Below, piece after piece: positions 9,761 to 20,979 of a stretch of 64,000 nucleotides of DNA. The number at the start of each line of letters is the position of its first letter. Position 1 is the stretch's first letter. The notes below the pieces were generated by a model, which was not told where the DNA came from, searched no databases, and saw only the letters and a list, made by a program, of their open reading frames with translations. The stretch is taken from assembly GCF_019393635.1 (NCBI RefSeq), contig NC_057862.1:266056441-266120440 (forward strand), in the 5' to 3' direction. Source of the DNA: Dromiciops gliroides. Its lineage: Eukaryota; Chordata; Mammalia; Microbiotheria; Microbiotheriidae. The position numbers were made by a program, and so were the translations under genes.

Positions 9761-10232
9761 GAATTCCCTATCTGTTCTCTATTTTGTTCCTTTGAGACAT
9801 GTCATCATAGATTTTTGTTTTTCTATTCTGCCTATTATTTGCAGCTTTGTAGCCCATAAATTCTGTTTTCTTCATTCTTATTTGTCTTTGGAACCACTCA
9901 GGAATGGTGTATTGTGGCTCCATGTTCTCCTCCTTCCACAGGGTTCTCTGTCTTATCAAGTGTTGGATCACTTTCCTCGATTTTGCAGTTTTTATTCATA
10001 GATACCAGAATTTATTTACTATAACTGGAGGCCATAATTTCATCTCATATTATTATTTTTCCTGTTGGTTTATCTGATTATGTTCAAGGTCTTTGAGTTT
10101 TCTTCTTTCTGAGATAATTTTTGGTTTCAGTTTTCTCCCCACCCCTGATTTTCTTCTGATGTTGATTTCCTTAGGGGCTGGATCTCAAAGCTTCTTGGCC
10201 TCTTCCCATGAAGTTCACCAGTCTGCGTTAGT
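9761..10232. other. Unassigned T-rich region
   Basis: Pyrimidine-rich, perhaps more decayed LINE. A GGCTCCATGTTCTCCTCCTT segment near 9920 resembles L2-type sequence, but I cannot assign it. Confidence 0.3.
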
Positions 10233-10400
10233 ACCTGGAAATGACTTTTTGTTGTTTAGTTATTTCAATTGTGTCTGACTCTTTTTTACCCCTTTTGGGG
10301 TTGTCTTGGTGAAGATACTAGAGTGATTTGCCGTTTCCTTCTTCAGCTCATTTTACAGATGAACAAACTGAGGCAAACAGGGTTAAGTGATGTGAAAACT
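10233..10400 (-). mobile_element. SINE with RTE-type tail, minus strand
   Basis: In minus sense it reads TGAGGCAAACAG complement, then the GAGCTGAAGAAGGAAACGGC segment, then the ACCCCAAAAGGGG and AGTCAGACACAATTGAAA tail. That tail is known from SINEs mobilised by RTE/BovB-type LINEs. A second copy, on the plus strand, is at 28257-28520. Confidence 0.6.
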
Positions 10401-10793
10401 AAACATTGATCCTGTATTTTATATTCTATAATTGAGTCTATTTTTGTAACCTTATTTGTATTTTATATAATAACTTTGTTTTTGTTTCTGAGTGAAGCAG
10501 TCTTCCTCTCTCATATAAAGATGCTGAAGTTTATTCTTCCTATCAATCATTTTTAGTTTAAAAACAACTCTGAGCTAGGTTAAGAGGTTCAATAATCTCA
10601 TAAAACACTTTAATTCTGAGAGAATTGTTATCTCAGCACCACCTGCCCTTTATGCAATCAAACTTGTCATCCTTCATAATTTCATCTCCTGAGAAATTCC
10701 ATGACATTTGTATAGCATATAAACTTCCTAGCATATAAACTGACCTGATCTCATCTTTCCTTATCCTTGCCCAATTAAAAGTTGTTTTATCTT
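10401..10793. other. Unassigned AT-rich region
   Basis: No gene or clear repeat. Contains a local duplication of CATATAAACTTCCTAG-type sequence near 10715-10740. Confidence 0.4.
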
Positions 10794-10944
10794 GGAGCAG
10801 CTAGGTGGCGCAGTGGATAAAGCACTGACCCTGGATTCAGAAGAACCTGAGTTCAAATCCGGCCTCAGACACTTGACACTTACTAACTGTGTGACCCTAG
10901 GCAAGTCACTTAACCCACATTGCCCTGCAAAAAAAAAAAAAAAA
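10794..10944 (+). mobile_element. Marsupial tRNA-like SINE
   Basis: GGAGCAGCTAGGTGGCGCAG head, GAGTTCAAATCCGGCC box and GTGTGACCCTAGGCAAGTCA segment, with a long poly(A) tail. Flanking GTTGTTTTATCTTGG and GTGGTTTTATCTCA suggest a target duplication. Confidence 0.9.
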
Positions 10945-11308
10945 GTGGTTTTATCTCATTCCCAGGCACCAGTGAGTCTACTGTCCCTGGTCCACTATCA
11001 ATGACCTGAGGATGCAGCTAGCTCCCATAAATCCATTAAAGCATTTCTCTAAGACATTAGAGGGGTAGTTTTGGTCCCACATATAAGCAGGCCTACTTTC
11101 CTTGGTGTAACCAATCATCCACATGTGAATATATATCCTGTTCTGTTCTTTGTTCTATGCTTATATAAAGAAGTTGCATCTTCATTTCAGGGTCTTTGGC
11201 TTACTGAGAAAGTCAATAGACCCATTTTACCTCCAAATAAACTATTATCATGCTTGGAGTATATGTGCCTCAGTCTACCTTTGTTCAATTTTGCTCATGG
11301 CAGTGTTT

Positions 11309-11411
11309 TGTCCTGGGTCACACAGCTAGTAACTTTCGGAGACTGGATTTGAACTCAGGTCTTCCTGACTCCATGCCTGGCATTCTATCCACTGCACCAC
11401 CTAGCTGCCCT
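11309..11411 (-). mobile_element. SINE (MIR/CORE-like), minus strand
   Basis: CCTGGGTCACACAGCTAGTA followed by GGATTTGAACTCAGGTCTTC and CCACTGCACCACCTAGCTGC. This is the reverse complement of the tRNA-like SINE body, but shorter and more diverged than the young copies. Confidence 0.7.
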
Positions 11412-11864
11412 GGAATGACTTTTAGGTGGTTAGAACTAGCCCTAGATGGATGCTGTGCTCTTTCTCAGGCTTAGTAGTGTGCTTGCTGCATATACTCCTG
11501 TCCCCATACACATGGTATTCTATCTTGCTCCCTCTAGGCATTTCGGAAAGCTACCACACTGATGCCACATGGTTGTACATACTACCACTGACAGAACTGC
11601 AGCCCTGGTGCTATGGGAGTCAATTCTAAGCTTTGCCGTGCTGGTGCTATATTGTTCCCTCCAGCATTGGCAATTCAGAGTTTTGTATGCTAATACTATG
11701 GGATTATAGCATTTAGTTTTATTCAATTTTAAGCCTGAATAGTTTAAAACAGCTTATATGGGATTTATAATGTGTATGTGTATATGTATGTGTTCCACTC
11801 TGAGGTGTAGTAGTGTTCCTGTTTCATTGCTCATTGTTTAGTATTGCTATTACTTCATTTTCCC
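11412..11864. other. Unassigned region
   Basis: No repeat recognised. Short ACACATGGTATTC- and TATGGGAT-type stretches only. Confidence 0.35.
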
Positions 11865-11935
11865 TTTCTTTTCTTCTCTTCTTTCTTTTCTTTCTTTCTT
11901 TCTTTCTTTCTTTCTTTTCTTTCTTTTTTCCTTTT
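11865..11935. repeat. (TTTC)n microsatellite
   Basis: Runs of CTTT/TTTC at the poly(A) side of the adjoining minus-strand SINE, as commonly grown from a SINE tail. Confidence 0.9.
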
Positions 11936-12150
11936 TTTTGTGGGGCAATAAGGGTTAAGTGACTTGCCCAGGGTCACACACCTAGTAAGTGTCAAGTGTC
12001 TGAGGTCAGATTTGAACTTAGGTCCTCCTGAAAACAGTGCTGGTGCTTTATCCATTGCACCACCTAGCTGTGCTCAAATTTAAAAAATTATAATGAAAAT
12101 AGCATTACTTTCAGGCCGGTGCTCTATCCACTTTGCCACCTAACTGCCCC
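11936..12150 (-). mobile_element. Marsupial SINE and a SINE fragment, minus strand
   Basis: GGGGCAATAAGGGTTAAGTG through CATTGCACCACCTAGCTG (to about 12073) is a nearly full reverse copy. At 12113-12150 a second fragment repeats only the head (GGCCGGTGCTCTATCCAC...GCCACC). Confidence 0.85.
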
Positions 12151-14706
12151 TATTACTTCATTTAACTTCTCCTCTTAGAATTTGGATGCTATACCATTTG
12201 GTGCATATATGTCTAGTACCTTTTAGCAAGATGTAGTTTCCTTCCTTATCCCTTTTAATTAGATCTGATTTTGCTTTTGCTTTGTCTGAGATCAGGATTG
12301 CTACCCCCTGCTTTTTTTACTTCAGCTGAAGCATAACATATTCTGTTCCAACTTTTTACCTTTACTCTGTATCTCTCTGTTCCAAATGTGTTTCGTGTAA
12401 AAACATATTGTAGGTTCTGGGTTTTATCCACTCTGCTATTCACTTCCCTTTTATGGGAGAGTTCATCCCATTCACATTCACAGTTTTGATTGCTAACTCT
12501 TTATTTCCCTCCATCCTCTTTTCCCCTTTTGTACTCTTTTTTTCTTCTTTCACCCTATTCCTCCTCATCAGTGTTTACTTATGATCACTGCCTCCCTCAA
12601 TCTGCCTTCCCTTTTATCAGCCCCTCCCTTTTCTTTCTACTTTCCTCCTCCTGTTTCTGCTCTCCCTTCTGTCAGTACCACTCTTTCCCCCTTACCCCTT
12701 TTATGTCCTTACAGAGTAAGCTAAGTTTCTTTATCCAAATGTGTGTATCTTTAAACCAAATCTGATGAGAGTAAGGTTTGAAACAATGCTCACCGCTCCC
12801 TTCTTTCCCTCTATTGTAGTAGGTTTTTTGTGCCTCTTCATATGATGTAATTCACCCCATTCCAACTCCCCTTACCTCTCCTCCCCTATCCTCCTTTTAT
12901 TCTGCCCCTTTTAAGTTTCTTTATATCATCACATCAAATTCTATTTAGTAACTTTACTGTAACAGAGATACAGATCTCAAGAGTTAAAAGTATTATCTTC
13001 CCTCAGGGATGTAAACAGTTTAACCTTATTGAATAATTTTTTTCCCCTTTTTACCTTTTTATACTTTTCTTGAGTCTCGTATTTGAAAATCAAATTTTCT
13101 GTTCTGGTCTTTTCTTCAGGAAGCCTTGGAAGTCCCCTATTTCATTGAATGTCCATCTTTTCCCCTGAAAGAAAATGCTGGGTAGTTGATTCTTGGTGGC
13201 AATCCCCAAGTTCCTTTGTCTTTCTGAATATCATATTCCAAGCATTAAGATCCTGTGATGTTGAAGCTGCCAGGTCCTGTGCAATTCTGGCTGTCACTCC
13301 ATTATATTTAAATTATTTCTTTCTGGCTGCTTGCAGTATTTTCTCCTTCACTTGATAATTCTGGAATTTGGCTACAATATCCTTGGAGTTTTCCTTTTGG
13401 GGTCTCTTTCAGGAGGTGATTGGTAGATTCTTTCAATGATGATTTTTATCCTCTGATTCTATACTATCAGGGCAGTTCTCCTTGATAATTTCTGGAATAT
13501 GGTGTCTAGACTCTTTTTCTGATCATGACTTTCAGGTAGTCCAATAATTCTCAAATTATCTCTCCTGGATCTGTTTTTCCAGGTCAGTTGTCTTTCCAAT
13601 GAGGTATTTCACATTTTCTTCTATTTTTTCATTCTTTTGATTCTGTTTGACTGATTCCTGGTGTCTTATGGTGTCTCATTAGCTTCCATCTGCCCAATTC
13701 TAATTTTTAAAGCATTGTTTTATTCAGTAAGCTTTTGCACCTCCTTTTCCATTTGACCAATTATATTTTCCCCATTTGGCCAATTATATTTTTTAAGAAT
13801 TGTTTTCTTCAGTCAATTTTTTTGCTTCCTTTTCAAGCTGGTGATTCTTATTTCATCATTTTCTTGTGTAACTTTCATTTCTCTCATTTCCTTTCCCATT
13901 TTTACTTCTACCTCTTTCATTTGATTTTTAAAATCTTTTTGAAGCTCTTCCTAGAAGGCTTTTTGGTTTTGACGCCAATTCATCTTCCACCTTGAGGCTT
14001 CAAATGTAGGCATTTTGAGAGTATTGTCCTCATCTGAATTTGTGTTTTGGTCTTCCCTGTCAACACAGAAGCTCTCAATGGTAAGGGCACTTTTCTGTTT
14101 CTTACTCATATTGTGGCTTATTTTTTAATTTTTTTAAAATTTGAGGTCTTTTCCTGGGGCACAGGGGCCACTGTTGCAAGCTTCTTGTGTTGGGGGATAG
14201 GGTTGGGTCACTGGCTTTCTGCTCTGAGGCCTCTGTGGCTTGTGGCTTCTTCACAGCCATAGAACTGCTCCCTGTGTTGGGATGTTGTTGTGTTGTGGAT
14301 GTGTTGGCCAAGGTGTGCCTGTCTTGTGGGTGGTTCTCTAGCTGGCATTTGGCTCTGTCAGCTTGTGCTGAAGGGTCTCACAACTGGCCTGCTGTGCCCA
14401 CCACCCTGCTTGAACCAGGACCAAGGGGCCTCTCAGTTGCTGTGCTGTGGCCAAGAGCCTCCTGCTAACTTGCCCAGACCACCGCTGTGCTGCTCTGCAC
14501 TGAGCTGTACTGCACTGCACTCCCCTTTTGCCCAAGTGAGACCTACCTTTCCTAAAGTCTTCTAAATTATCTCAAGTTGGAAGATTGTGTCTCTCTGTCT
14601 ATTTGTAGGTTCTGTCATTTCAGAATCCATTCAGAGGCTTGATTTAATGTTTTTGAGGGAAACTTGGGAGAGCTCAGCAACTTCTTTGGCTTTCTCCGTC
14701 ATCTTC
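12151..14706 (-). mobile_element. L1: 5' UTR, ORF1 and partial endonuclease (minus)
   Basis: Read on the minus strand, it begins near 14706 with an AAGATGACGGAGAAAGCC motif like a marsupial L1 5' end. A 5' UTR follows to about 14110. ORF1 remnants follow at about 13060-14110: a coiled-coil, then the RNA-binding and C-terminal domains near 13480-13100, broken by stops. The N-terminal endonuclease part of ORF2 is at about 12480-12160, with VAILISDKA-like sequence. It stops before the reverse transcriptase. Long open frames on the opposite strand here are antisense artefacts. Confidence 0.7.
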
Positions 14707-15569
14707 AACCCCCATTTCTATTTGAGTTTAACACCACTGGTGTCAACAATAATATAGTTAGATAGATTTTTAAATGGTAGAATGACCACATCAAAGTAAT
14801 GTTTAGTAATTGGCAGGAGTTCTCTAGTAATGTGGTCCTATGACCCTGTGTTATTAAACTCTTATTGATAAAGACATATATGGCATCCTTCTTAGATTTA
14901 TACATGGCACAACCTAGGAAGAATAAATAATGTGTAAAATGGCAGTCAGTATCCAAAAAGACCTTAGCAATTTAGAGTATTGGACAGAATGTAAGAAAAT
15001 GAAAATAATTTAGATAAACATAAAATTCAACAATAGAATAGATAGACGAGTCTATACATTCAGATTAGTGCACCATTTTTTTTTTTTTCATTAGCTTGAG
15101 TTTCAAGATTGCAATGTCCAATGGAAAAAATTTCTGATTGGCTAGGAAACTTATGTGACCATTATTATTGCAGCCAGTCAGGCCTTTATAATGATTGCAT
15201 CTGCTATATTGAAACTTTTTTTTTTTTTACTTCAGTGTTTTGAAACTATCAGGTTCATGGTCTCTTATAAAGAATATGGATTCATTCACCACCATAATTT
15301 ATTTTCTTGTGATTTAAAGCCTATAGAGGCCAAGGATAAATGTAGTCTATATTTTAATGATTTCTTTAAATGCATTGTCTTTTATTATCAAAGTAGCAAT
15401 ACTGTTGCATTATGCTTTTTAAGAGGTAAACTAATCAATTTAATTTTTTTTTCATGATAGGTATAGTTGTAAAAGAAATCTTGCATTTGCTTTGTGTCTT
15501 TATATTCTTGACTTTGAAAAAATTGGTATATTTTAGAAATATCAATATTTCTGGCTTTTTCATTGTTAG
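14707..15569. other. Unassigned unique region
   Basis: AT-rich and repeat-poor; a candidate intron upstream of the exon-like unit at 15570. A CAAT-type GATTGG lies at about 15136. Confidence 0.4.
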
Positions 15570-15758
15570 ATACAGGATCTGTATTGGCAAGAATTGTACT
15601 AAGATATCAAATGAAAAGTTTATCAAAATATGGACCCATATCAGGCAGTAATGAAAGTTTTCATGAAGGTCATCTTGATAAATTTGGTGATTGGACTTTT
15701 ATACTTGAGTCTTGTGTAGACTGTGTATTTAGTCATAGTGATGATCTTGATACTTAAG
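15570..15758 (+). CDS. Candidate host exon with in-frame stop at its end
   Basis: The pyrimidine-rich acceptor GGCTTTTTCATTGTTAG ends at 15569 and a good donor, TTAAG|GTAAAG, is at 15758/15759. The 189-base unit is open in one frame only, from 15572, for 61 codons. Its residues look protein-like rather than repeat-derived (TGSVLARIVLRYQMKSLSKY, later GDWTFILESCVDCVF), and it ends in TAA at 15755-15757, one base before the donor. The other two frames are stopped early. It could be a last coding exon followed by an intron in the 3' UTR, an exon of a decayed gene, or chance. I do not recognise the protein. Confidence 0.3.
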
Positions 15759-16547
15759 GTAAAGACTGACATTAAATCTTTCATGTTATTTTTCTAGATA
15801 TGATTTTTAAGGTATTTGGAAGCGGCAGCAAATTAAAGTTTGGTGAAAAATAATTTCTTTTTTGTAGATCTTTAAAATAAAGAGAAAGCAAATTCTAGTC
15901 TCTCATCAAAGCTGTATGGTAGCTTGATTTCTTTAGTTATTGAGATAGACCTGTGATTTCATTGATATAGGGAAATCTTGGGTGAGAAAACCTTCTTTGC
16001 CAAAGCCACATCAGCACCTTCTCTGCAATCTGTAGATTTAGGGAATGACTAGAGCCGATTTACCCAGGGTTATATTGCAGTATATGTGTCTTTAGAATAT
16101 TAACTCCTTGTGAATAGGGAATGTTTCATTCTTACTATTTGTATTTCCAGAGCCTAGCATAGTGCCGAGCATGTAATTGGTGTCAAGTAAATACCTTATG
16201 ATTGATTCATTTTTTTAAAGGGCCTTTACTCAGTTCTTCTAGATAGAAAATTTAAGCTGGGACAACCTTCTGAAAAAAATACAATCATTCTGTGAATTAA
16301 TTTATTTTAAAATCTCTGTAATGTAACATTTATAGGTATGATTTTTGTCAAAGTACCATAGTAAATAAAAAGGGGACCTTGAAGTTAGGAAGATCCTGGG
16401 TCTTCAGTCCTGCACTTGTCACATACTGACTAGTGAGTAGTCCAGTGGGCTAGGTCAATGAGACAGGGTTTTGGAGAAGGTGTTAAATTTCACTGATAGA
16501 GGAAGTTTCTCATGGAGAGATCACTACACTGATGAAATCATAGCCCC
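15759..16547. other. Unique region with old L2/MIR scraps
   Basis: 16090-16205 (ACTCCTTGTGAATAGGGAAT, CCTAGCATAGTGCCGAGCAT) is the 3' end of an L2 on the plus strand. 16390-16450 looks like a MIR scrap (TGCACTTGTCACATACTGAC). The rest is unassigned. Confidence 0.5.
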
Positions 16548-16710
16548 AGGAGCAGCTAGGAGGCTCAGTGGATAAAGCACGGGCCCTGATTCAGGAAAGA
16601 CCTGAGTTCAAATCCAGCCTTAGACATTTGACACTTACTAGCTGTATAAACCCTGGGCAAGTCACTTAACCCTCACTGTCCTGCAAGAAAGAAAGGAAGG
16701 AAGGAGAATA
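16548..16710 (+). mobile_element. Marsupial tRNA-like SINE
   Basis: AGGAGCAGCTAGGAGGCTCA head, GAGTTCAAATCCAGCC box and GGGCAAGTCACTTAACCCTC segment, with a tail grown to AAGAAAGGAAGG. TSD-like AATCATAG copies flank it. Confidence 0.85.
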
Positions 16711-16765
16711 AAAGAAAAGAAATCATAGCTCTAGTACCAAAAGAAAGATAGCATTATTATGAAGC

Positions 16766-16789
16766 TATCTTCATAAATTTATGAAGATA
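16766..16789. repeat. 24-bp perfect palindrome
   Basis: The two 12-base arms TATCTTCATAAA and TTTATGAAGATA are exact reverse complements with no spacer. Further TTTATTATGAAGATAT-type copies follow to about 16835, so it sits in a small tandem/inverted AT repeat. Confidence 0.85.
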
Positions 16790-16919
16790 TTTATTATGAA
16801 GATATTATATTTATTATTCATATTTATTATGAAGCTAGTAGGGGAGAGGACCAGGAAATAGATGCATGCCCCAGTGGTTAGCAAATTTCTGTGCCCTCTT
16901 ATTATCTCAATTCATATAA

Positions 16920-17075
16920 TTAGTTGTTGTCCATTCTCAAAGAGGACTGAAATTACTAAATTAGAGTGAAGTTACATTGTGTCTGGCTGTGGCTGATCAG
17001 AGCAATATGAACTCAGAATGCCCTACCACAGGTTGGGCACAAATAGTCCATGTGAACATTTGTGAACATTTGGAG
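16920..17075 (-). mobile_element. Diverged SINE 3' part, minus strand
   Basis: GTTGTTGTCCATTCTCAAAG followed by AGGACTGAAATT is the reverse complement of the 3' region seen in the SINE at 30258-30560 (GAAGGACAAAACAAC). Old and diverged. Confidence 0.5.
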
Positions 17076-17117
17076 TGGATTTTTTTTTCTTTTTCTTTCT
17101 TCCTTCCTTTCTTTTTT

Positions 17118-17610
17118 TGGTGGGGCAGTGAGGGTTAAGTGACTTGCTGTTAAGGGCTAAAATTCTAGCTAGTCTGTCTAAATATCCAGAGTGGTCGCCA
17201 ATAAATTATAAGCTTTAGCAAGAGTTAGACTTTTAACGCATTTATTAAGGAGAATAAGAATTTGGTAAAGAGAGAGAGAAAGGCCTAGATTCCTATCTAT
17301 TAAAGGGAGAGCACATTTCTAGCTCCACTCTCCACCAGAGTCCAAAAGGAAAAGCCCAAGACAGAGTGCTAGTCTCTTCCTTCTTCCTCCCACTACCCAA
17401 CGTCACTTCCTGATGCCAAAGAAAAGACTCCTGGTCTTGCCCTCAAAGACCTTCGCTTCATGGGCGGAACTCTTCTACAGTAAGTCTCCAGCAGGTGGCG
17501 TCATTCCAATCGTTACATTGCCCAGGGTTATACAGCAAGGTAAGCGTCAAGTGTCTCAGGTCCTCCTGAATTCAGGGCTGATGCTTATCCACTGTGCCAC
17601 CTAGCCTTCC
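17118..17610 (-). mobile_element. Marsupial SINE split by a solo LTR
   Basis: The 3' half (GGTGGGGCAGTGAGGGTTAA, 17119-17147) and the 5' half (TTGCCCAGGGTTATACAGC to CCACCTAGC, 17518-17608) are one minus-strand SINE interrupted by the LTR at 17148-17517. TTGC is present on both sides. Confidence 0.9.
17148..17517 (-). mobile_element. Solo LTR of the young family, minus strand
   Basis: Starts TGTTAAGGGC and ends ATCGTTACA on the plus strand. It is the reverse complement of the LTRs at 4160 and 7496, with a 14-base insertion near the middle and scattered changes (about 93% identity by eye). Target duplication TTGC at 17144-17147 and 17518-17521. No internal sequence remains, so the provirus was removed by LTR-LTR recombination. 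Confidence 0.92.
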
Positions 17611-18026
17611 CCCTGGGGTAGATTCTCTAACATTTGAGCATATTGTTTTTCTTTTGAGCATCTTCAGTTGTGCTTTGCTCATAGATTCTAACTACCTAAA
17701 GACAAACATTCCCCCTCTAGCTTCTATTGGTCTTCTCTTGCCCCCATACACTTCACCCTTGTTTCTTCAACATTCCACTCCTTCTACTGTGCTTCTGGAA
17801 CTCCTGCTCTATAATCAATAAACTTCCCTTCGTTTTGTAACTCTTCCTTTTTTTTTTTTTTGGTTCTTCAATCCTCTGATGTTCTGTGATCTGGCTTCTC
17901 CCAGATGACACTGCATCCTACCAGTACTGGTTGTTTCTCTCATATTCCCAATACCCATTACTCCTCAATACTCCTTTTTTTCCTATTGTGAATTGCAGAA
18001 CCATCAGTTATCATCAGCTCAGTATT
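17611..18026. other. Unassigned pyrimidine-rich region
   Basis: May be old LINE sequence (CTTCTACTGTGCTTCTGGAA), but I cannot assign it. Confidence 0.3.
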
Positions 18027-18590
18027 TTTTAAATAATTAAACATTTTTATTTAAAGTTTTGGGCTCCAAAGTTTATCCCTCCTTCTCTCCTTCCCCTCCC
18101 CCTTCCCTGATATGATAAGCAATCAGATATGGGTTATACATTTGGAATAATGTACAACCTTGCCATATTAGTCATTTTGAACAAGAAAACTTGAATAAAG
18201 AAAAAAATGAAAGAAAAAGTAAAAAATAGCATTGCTTCAGTCTATATCCAGTCAATATCAGTTCTTTCTGTAGAGGTGGATAGTATGCTTCACCAGTCCC
18301 CTAGGATTGCCTAGATCATTGTATTGCTGAGAAAAGTTGTCATTCATAGTGCCTCATCAAAACAGATATTGCTGTCCCTATTGCACAACATTCTCTTAGT
18401 TCTGCTCCACTTCATCGACATCAGTTCATACAAGTCTTTCCCAGGCCTTTCTGAAATCAATCCTGCTTGTTATTTCTTATAGCACAATAATATTCGATCA
18501 CCATCTATACAACAGTTTGTTTAGCCATTCCGCAATTGATGGGCATTCCCTTTGATTTTAATTGCTTTCTAACAGTGCTCTGATTAAGAA
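18027..18590 (-). mobile_element. L1 3' end, minus strand
   Basis: AACATTTTTATTTAAAGTTT marks the poly(A)-proximal end. Then GATATGATAAGCAATCAGAT, CCTTTCTGAAATCAATCCTG and GCCATTCCGCAATTGATGGG appear in the order seen in all other L1 3' ends here. Confidence 0.85.
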
Positions 18591-19290
18591 GAAATGGGCT
18601 GAGTCTATAAACTGCCTTGATTTATACTGCCAGAAATGTTTCTAGTAAATCAATATCTTTTATTGATCTTTGCAACATGTATATTTTTCCTCTTTTTGTC
18701 TTTACTAAGCTGATAATTGTGTTAAGTAATTTGATACTTATTTATCCCCTTCTTTGATTAGAAACAAAATATCAGAAATATCTTTGTGCTTGATAGGAAC
18801 ACCAATGAAATCACAGATCTGTAATAGTTGAAGAGAATTTAGAGTACAGTTTTATAAAACCATTTATTTTTTCTTAAATCACATGAAATAAGACTGATGG
18901 TGGGAAGAGGAAGAATCCCTAGGATTATTGCCTCTTCCTCAGCTCTGCCAGTTGGCCTTCGCCACTATAATAGAAGTAGTAGCTGGTAAGAGGTGGGGAT
19001 GTGAGTAGGAACTGACTATTAGAAATGCATAGTTGCCTATGCAGACTTGGAAAACATGTATGACTTTTTCATTTAGGATGAGAAGAGTTCTACAGTACCT
19101 TACCCTCACTTTGACACAGTGAGCATTATATCTTTAAGTAGTTGCTATGAAGCTGTGGTTCTTCAACGTAAAGGTGACTCTAAAAATTTTAAATAATTTC
19201 TTTTAAAATTCCAAATAATTTCATCTTGAGTAAATTCATTTAAAGCAGTGACCTGTTTGTCTCTCCATGAAAAGTATATTTAAAAAAAAA
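18591..19290. other. Unassigned region
   Basis: AT-rich unique-looking DNA. No gene found. Confidence 0.4.
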
Positions 19291-19299
19291 AATAGTGGT

Positions 19300-19420
19300 C
19301 ATAACAGCACCAAACCTCCCAGGGTTGTTGTGAGGATCAAAGAGAGAATATTTGCAAAGTACTTTGTATAGTATAAGGCACATAATAGGTGCTTAATAAA
19401 CATTTTATTTCATCTTCCAG
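19300..19420 (+). mobile_element. MIR-like SINE remnant
   Basis: GGTTGTTGTGAGGATCAAAG, AGTACTTTGTATAGTA and CACATAATAGGTGCTTAATA are the classic MIR/CORE-SINE 3' segments. Confidence 0.75.
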
Positions 19421-19588
19421 CCCTTTATGCTTCCTCACAACCTGAAACCATTGAAGAGCACAAGAGATCAATAATAATTACACATTTATGTACAATTTTA
19501 TAAACCTCAATGCTACATTAATCTTTGCTTTTGTGGAACAATTGTATATCCATGTTGGGGGTAAGTTTTTTTTGTTTTTTTTTTTTTT

Positions 19589-19727
19589 AGTGAGGCCAAT
19601 TGGGGTTAAGTGACTTGCCAAGGGTCACACAGCTAGTAAGTGTTAAGTGTCTGAGGCCGGATTTGAACTCAGGTACTCCTGACTCCAGCGGGCGGTTGCT
19701 TATACCACTGCGCCATCTAGCTGCCCT
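19589..19727 (-). mobile_element. Marsupial SINE, minus strand
   Basis: AGTGAGGCCAATTGGGGTTA through CGCCATCTAGCTGCCC. Flanked by the direct repeat GGGGTAAGTTTTT (19557 and 19728), a clear target duplication of LINE-type insertion. Confidence 0.92.
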
Positions 19728-19779
19728 GGGGTAAGTTTTTTTAATGTAATAAACATTTTTATTTATTAAAAAAATCTTT

Positions 19780-20735
19780 GCTTTTATTACTACAATGGGC
19801 CTCCTTCCTCCTTTATCTTAGTGATGTTTCTTTAATTTTTCATTCTTTCTTTCTCAGTTTGAGCGCAGGCCTTGGAGTCTATGAAAATTTGGGTTTGAAT
19901 CTGGCACTGAGGCTTACTAGCAGCAGATTTTCTTGCATCACTCTCATTTTTCTCTCACCTCTCTTATTTTATTTTCAAAATCCTTTCTGAGTACTTCTAT
20001 GGCCTGAGACCAATTCATATTTTTCTTGGAAACTTTGGATATACCTTTGACTGTTATCTTCTTCTAAGGGTGTATTTTGATCCTTGTCACCATAGAAGAT
20101 TTTTCCCCTGTTTGCTTATTTCCCCAGCCTATTTCTTGATTTTAACTCTTTGTTAAAGTGGAGCACTGCTTCCAGGGTAGAGGGTACACTATCCAAGCTT
20201 CAGGGAATTTGTGCAGCTGTTTTTAGAAATACTTCTAGGGCTTTTTAAGTTTTCAGTTCTTCCAAGGTAGTATGCTTTGAGGAGAGGTATGTTTACAACT
20301 CTCCCTGGCATGTGCTCTTGTCTGTAAGCAATCACAGGCCTGCTTTTCTGCCCTGGAACCAATGAACAGAGTCCTGCTCCACTATGGCTGCAAGCTCTGG
20401 TGTTTGCTTGTGCTCCTCCCTTTCCTGGAACCACCACCCAATACTGTCAGCTGATCGTAGTATGGTCAAAGCAATAGAGTCCTGCCTCACTGCTAGCAAA
20501 GAGGCCCCTGTAATCTTCTTTCAGCTAATTGTTCTACCCCTCTCTCCTTTTGTTGAGCTGAAGAGTTCCAGAATCAGTTGCTGCTGATGATGATTCAGAG
20601 GCTCTAGAGGCCTGCTCTGGTTTTGCTAGGGCTGAGTCTGTGCTTGTGAAGCCTGCACTGGACTGCACTCCACTCTCACCCAGTACAATAGACATTTCCT
20701 GCTAACCTTCTAAGTTCTCCATCTTGGCTCTGACC
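19780..20735 (-). mobile_element. L1 5' UTR and ORF1 start, minus strand
   Basis: On the minus strand it begins near 20735 with AGCCAAGATGGAGAAC, a typical L1 5' end, and runs through a GC-richer 5' UTR into the start of ORF1 (NWSQ...RKDFE-like) near 20000. It differs from the L1 at 12151-14706, so it is another subfamily. ORF1 is cut off. Confidence 0.6.
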
Positions 20736-20810
20736 CCTCTCATTTGATCCTTACAACTTGAATCAATACATTTTTTGTTTTTGGTTTTGGGGGTTTTTTT
20801 TTTGTTTTTT

Positions 20811-20949
20811 TTTTCTGTGAGCCAGTTGGGGTTAAGTGATTTGCCCAGGGTCACACAGCTAGTAAGTGTTAAGTGTCTGAGGCATATTTGAACTCAGGTC
20901 TCCTGAATCAGGGGCCGGTGCTCTATCCACTGCCCCACTAGTGCCCCTC
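20811..20949 (-). mobile_element. Marsupial SINE, minus strand
   Basis: GAGCCAGTTGGGGTTAAGTG to CCACTGCCCCACTAGTGCCC, with a T-rich leader that is its poly(A) tail on the other strand. Confidence 0.88.
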
Positions 20950-20979
20950 CTGAGCTATTTTCTCAAAGATAGTTTTAAA

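Noticed and set aside
10794-10870. tRNA-gene-like A and B boxes in SINE heads
   Set aside because: These are the tRNA-derived heads of SINEs, repeated about twenty times with poly(A) tails, not functional tRNA genes.
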